From: Gryganskiella cystojenkinii
Lineage: Eukaryota; Mortierellomycota; Mortierellomycetes; Mortierellales; Mortierellaceae
Direction: 5' to 3'
Length of the DNA stretch: 19,616 nt
Assembly (NCBI GenBank): GCA_015852425.1
Contig: JAAAIG010000472.1
Coordinates: 10,220 to 29,835 of the forward strand
Made by a program: the position numbers and the translations under genes. A model generated the notes under the pieces. The model saw only the letters and a list, made by a program, of their open reading frames with translations, made no database searches and was not told the origin of the DNA. Within the stretch, counting starts at the first letter, position 1, and every line of letters starts with the position of its first letter. Shown here piece by piece: positions 8,374 to 17,400 of the stretch.

Positions 8374-10089
8374 CTAGTTACAGACATAAAAGTGCGGGAT
8401 CATGAGGTCATAAGCCTCTGAATCCACGTAGATTTCATCCAGATACTCCAACTGTCGCCAATGACTCAACACCCACTCGGCCTCGGCTCTCCCCCAGTGA
8501 CCAAGGTCTCTCCACGGACCCTCCAACCGTCTCAGGCGCCTCAGGCTCGACAGCTTTGCCAACCCATGGTCAAGATTTAACAAGAGACAGAACGGACCCC
8601 CAGACGCCCACGCAACCTCATCGGACTGGTTTTGTGTCAAGTTCAGGTACTCCAATCGGACCAAAGTCGAAAGTCGATCAAGAATCTCGAGCTGGCGTCG
8701 CTGGACTTTTTCAGATCGAACTCTTTTTCGTTTCTCTACCAAAAAATCATCCTCTGCACCTGGAACGAAACACAACTCCAAGTGTGTTATACCGAGGCAG
8801 ACCCAGGGTCGATTGTCGTTCTCAATGTCAACACCACGGACCAACGGCGCTCGAAATTCCTGGAGACCGGTCATCGAGCACAGCATCTCTTGAACCGCCG
8901 CCCCGGGCAGTTGACGACAACTTTCGACATTCAGCAGCGTTAATCTCGTCAGTAACCGAGGATGGTCATCTTGAAGAACTTTCCAGGATCCCAGATCGAA
9001 ACCCGATTCGTCCAAATTCAGTTCCTTCAAGACCGGCATTGCACCCAACAGGATTTTGAATCGCACGTTCTCGATCTTTTTTGAGGTCCGGAGAGCGAGC
9101 GACTCAAGTTGTTGAAATCTTTGACCATATTGATCCACCACATTCTCGACCAACAAGTCGATCTGAGATGACGGGTAATAGTCATTGCCATACCAGGTCA
9201 ATCGGACTAAACTGGGACTCTTGAGGATTAACAACTGCTGCATCCTGTTTACCAGTGCAATCGCAGCCAGTCCTGCCTTCTCCGTGCTTATGGGCTGGAG
9301 GAACTTGAGCTTCGTCTCGGGCGCGTTCTTCAGCCGCGCGAGAACCTCTTCATCGTAGTTGTTGTTGGACTGACCTGCACCTTGAAGGGGTTGCCACACC
9401 CCGAAATAGAGGGCATCCAGACGAGACCATAGGCCGTACAGATCGATCCAGACCTCGATCGGGACCAAACCCATATTCTGAATTCTAAGTGTCTTGAGGT
9501 GAGCACAACCCTTGAGGGTCTCGAGAATACTTTCTGTGATGCGGCCATCGTAGTAAACGGATGTTAGAAAGGATTCATGTCTTTGGAGCATCCTCTGGAG
9601 AGACAATATCTCCACCTCGTCCGGCGGCCTCTGCAAAGAGACTCTGAACCAGGTCAGATTTGGGCAGACGAGAGCCGGCGGGTGGGGTGGTGGTGAGTGT
9701 TGATTTAAGTTTTCTGTTGCGTATTCAGGATCAGGACCTGAGCCAAGGACTCGCCAAAGGCCGTAGTAAGGCGGCTTGATGTCGAGTTGCCGGATCAAAG
9801 GTGCGTGCTTAGTGAGCTGAAGGAAGCCTGGATACGGGTATGTTACTCCCGTGAGCGGACTCTCACGCTTGCCATGTACCTCCACGTTGAACCAGTTCAA
9901 CGGCAAGAGAACTTGGTGCCATGCTTGACAGACTCGAAGACAATTGCAGAGAGAACATGGATTCAAGAATCGACCAATGGACAGGATGATCTCTGCCAGG
10001 AACAAAGCATTTAGGTGTTGTCGCGTCTTCTTCTCCAGAGCATGTTCTAGGTTTGGTTCCCGAGGTGGTGGTTCGGCCATTCGAGTCAT
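8374..10089 (-). CDS. F-box protein with LRR-like repeats, array member 1
   Basis: 571 residues, single exon. An F-box lies at about 29-70 (AEIILSIGRFLNPCSL, then CLRVCQAWHQVLLPLNW), the domain that docks on Skp1 in SCF ubiquitin ligases. The rest is leucine-rich with irregular LRR-like units. The best conserved block runs from about 280 (QQLLILKSPSLVRL) to about 430 (RPWVCLGI). The C-terminus shares WGRAEAEWVL..HWR with its neighbours. The role inferred from the family is to recruit substrates for ubiquitination; the target is unknown. The start has two nearby ATGs (Met1 and Met4), neither with a strong context. It is the leftmost of three same-strand paralogues; 175 nt of intergenic DNA separates it from member 2, so each probably has its own short promoter. 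It is closest in sequence to member 2. Confidence 0.85.
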   Translation of the reverse strand: MTRMAEPPPREPNLEHALEKKTRQHLNALFLAEIILSIGRFLNPCSLCNCLRVCQAWHQVLLPLNWFNVEVHGKRESPLTGVTYPYPGFLQLTKHAPLIRQLDIKPPYYGLWRVLGSGPDPEYATENLNQHSPPPHPPALVCPNLTWFRVSLQRPPDEVEILSLQRMLQRHESFLTSVYYDGRITESILETLKGCAHLKTLRIQNMGLVPIEVWIDLYGLWSRLDALYFGVWQPLQGAGQSNNNYDEEVLARLKNAPETKLKFLQPISTEKAGLAAIALVNRMQQLLILKSPSLVRLTWYGNDYYPSSQIDLLVENVVDQYGQRFQQLESLALRTSKKIENVRFKILLGAMPVLKELNLDESGFDLGSWKVLQDDHPRLLTRLTLLNVESCRQLPGAAVQEMLCSMTGLQEFRAPLVRGVDIENDNRPWVCLGITHLELCFVPGAEDDFLVEKRKRVRSEKVQRRQLEILDRLSTLVRLEYLNLTQNQSDEVAWASGGPFCLLLNLDHGLAKLSSLRRLRRLEGPWRDLGHWGRAEAEWVLSHWRQLEYLDEIYVDSEAYDLMIPHFYVCN

Positions 10090-10264
10090 ATACGGCTAAG
10101 TGGGAACTGACGGGGGAACAAAAGGAAGAAAACAAAGAATGGCGAACGTAAATGGAAAATGGATTCTTCAACAAGAGGACATGCAGCAAGGAAAGACCAT
10201 GCCTCTTTTTAATTTTTATATTTTTTTTTTTTCGTCACTGGCGCACAAGGGGACCGTATATCTG
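10090..10264. other. Short spacer between F-box genes 1 and 2
   Basis: Contains an A/T-rich segment with a T12 run at 10222-10233 (A12 on the - strand), just downstream of the member 2 stop. It is probably the 3' end of member 2 and the compact promoter of member 1. No gene seen. Confidence 0.4.
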
Positions 10265-12001
10265 TTACCAGTAAATCCTGAAGCTTGGAAAATGCGGGTC
10301 CAGCAGCTTATGAGCCTCCCCATCACCCTCGATCCCATTCAGCTGCTCCAATACTCTCCAGTGCGTCAACACCCACTCGGCCTCGGCTCTTCCCCACCTC
10401 CACCCATACCTCGACGGACCTTTCAACAATCGCAACTGATCCAAACTCGACAGTTTCGTCAGTCCTTCTTCAAGTGTCAACCGGAGGCATGAAAGGGGAT
10501 CTTCGGACTGCTGCAATGACATTTCCATCGAGCCCATCGAAGAGAGGGGTCCCAGATCCAGCTCCTCAAGTTGGATCAACGTAGATAATCGATCCAGGAT
10601 CGCTTGTTGTCGTTGTGCTAGTTCTTGCTCGCGTCCTTGTATCTGTTGCTGTTGCTGTTGTTGTTCTTGCTCTTGATTATGTTGTCCCTCTGTCAGGGCG
10701 AAATACAAGGTCAAGACTCTTATTCCGAGACAGACCCAGGGTCGATCATCGTTCTCAATGTCGACATCACGGACCAACAGCGCTCGAAATTCTTGAAGAC
10801 CACTCATTGAACACAGCATCTCTTGAACGACAGCTCCACGGATCTGAACACAGTGTTCGAGATTCAACCGCGTTAACCTCGTCAATAACCGAGGATAGTC
10901 ATCCCGAAGAACCTTCCAAGACCCCAGGTTGAAACCTGATCGGCCCAGATGCAGTTCCTTCAAGACCGGCATTGCACCCAACAGAAGCTTGAATTGCACG
11001 TTCTCAATGTTTTTCGAGCATGGGACCTCGAGTGACTCTAGCTGTTGAAAACCTTGACCACCTTGGTGATCAACAATGTTCTCGACCAGCAATTCAAAGG
11101 GCGATAAAATATCAGGGTCGTTAACGACCCGCCAGGCCAATCGAACCAAACTGGGGCTTTTGAGGATCAACAACTGTTGCATCCTTAGGACCATTGCCAT
11201 TACGACCGCGTCTTTTTCGACCCGTTTGGTAGAGAGCTCGAGGTCCTGAATCGTGGTCTTGTGCGCGTACTTCAACCAAGAAAGAATCGTCGTATTCGAA
11301 GGACCGGAACCCAGCGACCCGTAATCGCACCATGTTCCGAGCGAGAGGACCTTTAGTCGAGACCACAAGCCATAGAGATCCATCCATGGACCTGCTTTGA
11401 GATTATCCATCTCGTGAAGGGTCAAGGAGCGGAGGATATTGCAACTATTGTTGAGGACCTCGAGAAAGGATTTTGTCACGCTGCTTCCTTTGTACGATAC
11501 GGACCTGAGACTAGAGCCGTGTCTTTGAACCATGGCCAAAAGAGATTGCTCTGCCTTGCCGGTTGGAGGATCATAAAAGCAAACTGTCAGCGAGGTCAGA
11601 TTCGGGCAGAGGAGAAGCTGTGACGACAGAGATGGTGAGGGTGATAATGAAGTGGAAGACGGCAAGTGTGCGTGTTCAGCATCAGTAGGTGAGTCCTCGA
11701 TTTCTGCGCCAGAGCGATCAAAGACTAGTCGAACGTCGTCACTAAAATAAACATCGAGTTGCCGGATCATCGTCATGTGTTTGTAGAGTTGATGGTAGCT
11801 GGGACAGGGGTGGATTCCATCCTGATACGCCGAGAAAACCCCGACTGTGGCCCAGTTCAGGGGCAGGAGTAACCGGTACCATTCTTCACAGACCTGAAGA
11901 CAGTTCACGAGGGAACGTCGGTCCAGGAATTGACCAACGCATATAAGGATCTCTGGTATCGCTGGCATCGCTCGCAATTCTGATGGGTTTGATGGTTGCA
12001 T
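10265..12001 (-). CDS. F-box protein with LRR-like repeats, array member 2
   Basis: 578 residues from ATG 12001. The open frame extends to 12211, but only from a GTG. The ATG at 12001 has A at -3 and puts the F-box at residues 13-53 (AIPEILICVGQFLDRRSLVN, then CLQVCEEWYRLLLPLNW), matching member 3. LRR-like repeats follow; the block from about 274 (RMQQLLILKSPSLVRL) to about 421 (RPWVCLGI) is close to member 1, whereas the N-terminal third is much less alike. A Gln/Glu-rich linker with seven consecutive Gln (about residues 440-460) occupies the place of a basic linker in member 1. The C-terminus has WGRAEAEWVLTHWR. Predicted substrate adaptor of an SCF ubiquitin ligase; target unknown. Confidence 0.85.
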   Translation of the reverse strand: MQPSNPSELRAMPAIPEILICVGQFLDRRSLVNCLQVCEEWYRLLLPLNWATVGVFSAYQDGIHPCPSYHQLYKHMTMIRQLDVYFSDDVRLVFDRSGAEIEDSPTDAEHAHLPSSTSLSPSPSLSSQLLLCPNLTSLTVCFYDPPTGKAEQSLLAMVQRHGSSLRSVSYKGSSVTKSFLEVLNNSCNILRSLTLHEMDNLKAGPWMDLYGLWSRLKVLSLGTWCDYGSLGSGPSNTTILSWLKYAHKTTIQDLELSTKRVEKDAVVMAMVLRMQQLLILKSPSLVRLAWRVVNDPDILSPFELLVENIVDHQGGQGFQQLESLEVPCSKNIENVQFKLLLGAMPVLKELHLGRSGFNLGSWKVLRDDYPRLLTRLTRLNLEHCVQIRGAVVQEMLCSMSGLQEFRALLVRDVDIENDDRPWVCLGIRVLTLYFALTEGQHNQEQEQQQQQQQIQGREQELAQRQQAILDRLSTLIQLEELDLGPLSSMGSMEMSLQQSEDPLSCLRLTLEEGLTKLSSLDQLRLLKGPSRYGWRWGRAEAEWVLTHWRVLEQLNGIEGDGEAHKLLDPHFPSFRIYW

Positions 12002-12318
12002 TGTTGGTCTGATGAGAAAGGTCTTTGGGAAATGTCCTTGCCAGAGTGATTGGAGAGATGTTAGCTGAATGAGAAACAGGCAAAAACAAGCTATATTGCA
12101 ACTACAGGTCCAGGATGATTTCTCACGTGAGCGAATACGTTGATCGCGATAGGGAAATGCACAGGTGTTGTAACATAAGATTCTACAATTATAACATGAC
12201 CAAAGCAACACCTCTTCTCTCTGCCAACTACCACTAAACCACTGGTAAGCCAGTCCTCTTCATGACATGGCAGGAGAGTTCAACACCCAGAGTCGCTCTC
12301 TAGAATTGTTTGTGGGCT
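12002..12318. other. Spacer between F-box genes 2 and 3
   Basis: About 317 nt upstream of member 2. It stays open in the member 2 frame for at least 70 codons, but with no ATG and with Cys-rich, hydrophobic, non-protein-like content, so I treat it as promoter and 5' leader. No other gene seen. Confidence 0.45.
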
Positions 12319-14163
12319 TCAATAACCATACCCCCTCGGAACTACACTCTCCAATATCACTGTGGGGTCATCATCTTTAAGGAGCGGACCCAACAGCTTG
12401 CGGGCCTCGGCATTGACCTGTAATCTCTTCAAGGACTCCAAATCCCTCCAATGCAGCAACACAAACTCGGCCTCTTCTCGTCTCCAGGGAAGACTGAAGC
12501 CATCGAGTGATCCCGTGAGGTTCCGGAGTCGCTTCAAGGACGCGAGTCGATCCAAACCAGACGACAGCGTCAATTGGAGAAACGACTCTGCGGACCAACT
12601 TCGGTGCCCCGTTTCATCCATGAGTAATGGACACCCGAACAAGTCCAAGTCCTCGAGATGAACCAGAGACGAGAGTCGTTCCATGAAATCGGACTGTCGT
12701 TCACGCGTGTTCTTATGCGGTTGTGCCTCCGGAGCCTCAACTACTAAACACAACGACAATGACTTCAGTCCGAGACAGACCCAGGGCCGAGGATCGTCCT
12801 TGAGATTACGATCGAGTACAGCGGGACCTTTGAAAACTTGCAAGTTCAGTGTGGAGCACAGAATGTCCTGAATGATATCACCTTGGAGTCGAGGACAACG
12901 TTTCAGGTTCAGATGCGTGAGTTTCAAGAGCAAAGACGGAACCTGGTCCCGAAGGACTGACCAGGATCGGAGATGAAAGTCAGATCCGTTCAGATCCAAC
13001 TCTCTTAAAGACGGCATCGCCTCCAACACAGTCCTCAGATCTTCTTGTGACTCTAATCCATCGCCTGTCAGTGTCAGAGCCTCGAGTCTCCTGAAATCTT
13101 GTTTATGAACCACAATGTTCTCTACCAGCAGCTTCACCACGGACAATTCTCTCCAATGGATCTCAGCCGCTTGCCAGGATAACCGAACCAATCGAGGACT
13201 CCTGCGGATCAGTTCTTGTTGCATTTTTATAAAGATATTTGAACCCGGATATGAATAGAGGCAAAGGTCGTAGATCTCGGTTTCTTGAGCATTCCTCAAC
13301 CGAGCGATCATCTCGCGCTCTTGGACAGGGCCTACGAGCGCGGAACAGTACTTGTGCCAGCCAGAGAGCACGAGCTTCGGGAGACGAGACCAAAGTGGAT
13401 CATAGAGATCCATCCACTCTTCGATCGTAACCCTATCCATACCCAGCAGCATTAATGACCCGAGGTTGGGACATTGCCTGAGTGCCTTAAAGTTCTCTGG
13501 TGAAGCACAGCCGTTATACCAAAGGGATTGTAAACCAAGCTGGTGTCTTTAGATCATTTCCAAGATCGCCTGTTTGTCTCCAAAGTCATGTTCAGCAGTT
13601 GGTATGTGAAAGTCGACCTTCAATGTGGTGAGGTTGGGGCAGAAGAGAGGTGGTGGTGGTGCTGACTCCGGCGGCATGACGTATGCGGCATGAGAGCGTG
13701 GGTACTCTCCTTCAAGGGCATATCTCGCCGGTTGAACAGGCATCGCATCCGAGTTCCCTATAAGAAGAAAGTCGGGGCCAAACACTTTGGCGACAATCCA
13801 TTTAAAGAATGTTGACTTTGGTTTGGGAGGGACCACACGCGGAGGTACGGACTCTGGAGCCAAACCAAAGATCTGGTGAATATCCTGATGCATCACGACA
13901 TGGAGTTCTCGGATCCACATCCGATGTTTATAGAGTTTAGCGTAAGACGGGGTCGTCTTAGAGACGGTGTAATAGGTGTGGTCGGCATTTTGAATCACCT
14001 CAACTTTGGTCCAGAGTATAAGCACCAGGAGTTGGTGCCATACTTGGCAGACACGAAGACAGGTCACGAGCGAGCGTTGGTTCAAGAATTGACCCATATG
14101 AGCGACGAATTCAGGAAGGATCTGAAAGTCGAGTCTCGGGAAATTTTTCGTATCAATTTCCAT
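12319..14163 (-). pseudogene. F-box/LRR-like array member 3, interrupted by one in-frame TAA
   Basis: Read from ATG 14163 the frame gives 204 residues, then TAA (13549-13551), then continues in the same frame for 409 more residues to TGA at 12319. The F-box is at about 13-54 (ILPEFVAHMGQFLNQRSLVT, then CLRVCQVWHQ). After the stop, homology to members 1 and 2 resumes at once: RHQLGLQSLWYNG matches MVQRHGSSLRSVSYKG of member 2, and WMDLYDPLWSRL, RPWVCLGLKSLSLCL and EEAEFVLLHWR follow. Both sisters have Gln where this gene has TAA, so one C-to-T change in CAA (TAA for Gln) explains it. There is no frameshift and no other stop. Alternatives are a sequencing error, or two separate products (a 204-residue F-box-only protein, and a 377-residue LRR-only frame from ATG 13452). 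A further in-frame ATG at 14253 with good context could add 30 basic residues. This is the most divergent member of the array. Confidence 0.75.
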
Positions 14164-14253
14164 GTTCGCAACGGCAAGCTCAGGCTGTAGGCGACGATAC
14201 CGTTGACTGCGATGGGAAGTTAGGATTGTTGTTTTTATTTTTTTCGGTTCCAT

Positions 14254-14439
14254 ATCTTAGAAGTGGAAGGAGGTCTCCTTGAAGTAAATTAGAAGAGGAA
14301 AACGAGGGAACCAAAAATTGTAGGTCGGGTAGAATACAAAAATGCATTTTTTTTTTTTTTGGGGGGGGGGGGGAAGTCTGTGAGAGTGAGATAGTTGAAG
14401 AATAAATAAGGATGATAAAAGGTTGCACGGTTATGTTCT
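14254..14439. other. Spacer between F-box gene 3 and the eIF4E-like gene, with a T14G13 tract
   Basis: The 186 nt contain T14 (14347-14360) abutting G13 (14361-14373). The region must hold both the 3' end of the eIF4E-like transcript and the promoter of F-box member 3. No AATAAA is visible on the - strand here. Confidence 0.6.
14347..14373 (+). repeat. Abutting homopolymer runs T14 and G13
   Basis: A perfect poly-T run changes directly into a poly-G run (A14 preceded by C13 on the - strand). Such tracts are prone to length errors in both replication and sequencing. Confidence 0.95.
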
Positions 14440-17400
14440 TCATGCGCTCTGCTGTTGCTTCAACAGCTCCTCTCGTTCTCGTTGCTCTTTCAGTTGCTGT
14501 TGATGCTTGGCCTCAGAGGCCGCCATCGCAGCCGCGGCCATCGCTCGGACACGTTCATCCCGCAACCGGTCCCTCTCGGCCTTTTCGCGCTCCATACGCT
14601 CTTTGCCGAGTTGCATTATCCGTTCTTGTTCCTTCGAGACTTCTCCAACCCGCTCAGCTCGTTCACGCTCACGCTGCTCGCGTTCACGCTCCCGGATCTG
14701 CTGCTGTTGTTGTTGATGTTGTGCAAAGGCTTCAAATGTCTGGAAATCACCAAGGTTGGTGGTCGACGAAAAACTGCTGGGTCCACCGTTCAGTCGAGGT
14801 GTGGTCGGTAGTAGAGGACTAGAGAGACCGCTCAAGCTAATGGGGATCGACATGGCAGAAAGCACTGAAGTCGAAACGGAAGAAGTCGTAGTAGAAGATG
14901 TGATTGTCGGGCCGATAGGAGTGCCTGCGGCGGCATTGGCCTCCTTGTTCAATTGCTGCTGTTTCAATTTCTCCTCGCGACGGCCATCAAAGTGTTTCTT
15001 GTATTTGGCTGTGCGAACCAATTCATCAGCGCCACTAGAGGCCAACTCCTGAGCCAGGACACCACGAACATGAGCCAAAGCTTCAGGAGTATCATCCGAT
15101 CCAAGCCACACTTCAACCCGATCACCGCGAGCTCTTCGAGCAAAAACTATGATAAAGAGAGGAGTTTGTGAGTACAAAAATATGAACCAAACGAAGTATC
15201 AATATATTATTTGATACATATTTGGCATACCTGCTCCAGTGCCTTCTCCATGATGGTCGAGAACGTCACCGGCCATCAAAACCAAAACCGTCTCCCAAAC
15301 AGTGTCCAAGAGTGCGCGGGGTGGGCAAAGGGTCAGACGACCTCCATACTTGTTCCTGGGATCCTCCCACATGGGCTTGATACCCTTCTTGAACCAATGC
15401 AAGTTTTGGTTCACCTTCATGGTCGCAGGACGGACACGCTCACGGACATACTTCCATGACGTGGCGAATTGAGGGACAGTGTGACAAGTGAATAAAGGAG
15501 TAATCGCGCTCGAGTATGCATCCTGAACCTGAGACTTGTCCTTAGCACGGGAGGTGTCCGAGAAGAAAAGAGTCCTATACATAGCCGCAATGGAATGAGC
15601 TTGTTAGACTTCAATCATAACGCGTCCATTCAGACAGAGCATAGTACAATCAACTTTCTGTTCTCACCATTCATCTGAAAGAGGCATTTCATCGGGGTAT
15701 TGCCTTGCTGACAGGAACAGACGGATGCGCTCCAACTCCTCTAGTTGCGCATCACCCTTGGCCCAGTTAGGGAAGAATCCGTTTTGAATCATGGGTGTCG
15801 TCACCATCTGGAGTCGACCATAGTAATCATCATCGTCATCATAGTCGCCTCCGGGGGTCATGGGCGTACGAGGAGGGTGCTGCAACGGTCGCATCGAAAA
15901 GTAATCTCCAGGTCCTGCAGTGGCGCTCCTAGGCGAGAAGGCTGTCTGGCCACTTTCCGTCAGCGTCTGGAGTTGGAGGTTCTGCGTAGAACGAGTGCTC
16001 AAGAGACGAGCGGGGCGAGGTCCACGGCGCTTCAACTCCGAATCCACAAAGGTGCTCGAGTTTGGACTCCATGGACCGGATGCCTTATTGGTTGGGCTCA
16101 TAGGTGGCTCTAATGTTCCATTAGTTGCAGGCGATGCAGTGATAGGGCTGAGCGGCGCCTGAGCTGGGGGAAGAGTCGACAGAGCTGCTGCTGAGGGTGC
16201 ACCAGAGGTGACCCAAGAGGGAGTCTGAGGAACAGGGGGAACCGACTCGTTAGAAGATCCTTGGCTCGATCCATTGTCTGCATGGGCACGGCTACGGGAA
16301 CGCGAACGTGAACGAGATCTAGAACGTGTCCTAGTCTTCTTGGGTTGTCCTGCGGTGACGTTGGCGGTAGTGGATCCGGATTCGCCATCCTGTCCAACCT
16401 CGGGTTCCTGAATATCAGACGACTCTTTGGCTTCCTCAGCAGCTTTATCATTAGACTCATCCTGTTGAGCACTGACCTCCAAAGACTTGTCCTTGTTGTT
16501 CTTTCGACTCCTGGAACGACGTCGACGGTTGATAGTAGAAGTGGGGGTGGTGGGAGAACCAGGCGCGGACTTGGCTTCCAGATTGCTGTTACCGGCAAGG
16601 TTGAGAGGTGGGGGAGCAGGTTTTCTAGAACGACCGACGGGACTGGTCGCAGGCTCTGGCGTTGGAATCTCGACTTTGGCTTGAACGGCCTCTGCAACTG
16701 ATGGTGGTGGCGACTTACGACCAGGTGCTCTGTACACGCCATTAGCCGCAGCAGAAGTAGAGGAAGAAGTAGAAGATGCTGACTTGACCTCAGTCGCGGC
16801 TCTCAAACGACTTGCAGGAGGACGGTAAGGCTGGGAAGCAGGTGCAGCTGCATGCGCGTTGACTGTAGGAGCTGAGGCTTCATCCATAGACACCATCGAG
16901 GCCCAAGACATGCGTTTGTCAGCTGCAGAGGTAGACGACAAGGTTGTCGAGGTGTTTGTTGCTGTTGGCGCAAGCTTGACGGGTGTTGAATGGCTCTCAT
17001 CCTGCTTTTCGTGCTCTTTTTCGCTGACAGCCAATTGATCCAGCTCGTACCCCAAGAGCTCAATGTCTTCGACCTCTCCGACTTTCTGTCCGTGAGGGAG
17101 CTCAACGGCCTGGTCCTTGACTGAGAGCTTAATCGTGAGGGTCGAGATCGGGTAGAGAGGAGTCGTAAAGTGAGGAGTGTGTTTGCGTTTGCGTGCAAAG
17201 GGAGAGATAGGAAGCGGTAACGGACCTGCCGTACCAGAGAGCTTCAATCGAGGAGAGGTATATGGAGAGGGGAACTCGTGGGGGATCGAGTAGGCAAAGA
17301 ATGGGGGAACAGAAATATTGGACCTGTCGCGAGGGGCTCGGTTGAGGATAACAGAACTGGGCCGAGAGGAGGTAGGAGTGGATGCAGCAGAACCGATGGC

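Noticed and set aside
8556..9059. Long + strand frames opposite the F-box genes (also 10285-10932)
   Set aside because: They are mirror frames of conserved - strand coding sequence and have no independent protein features.
12002..12211. 70 extra N-terminal residues on F-box member 2
   Set aside because: They begin with GTG, are Cys-rich and unlike the N-termini of the paralogues; ATG 12001 matches member 3 in distance to the F-box.
13549..13551. Programmed stop-codon readthrough in F-box member 3
   Set aside because: The TAA-AGA context lacks known leaky features (TGA-CTA or stop-CARYYA), and the paralogues carry Gln, so a mutation or base error is simpler.
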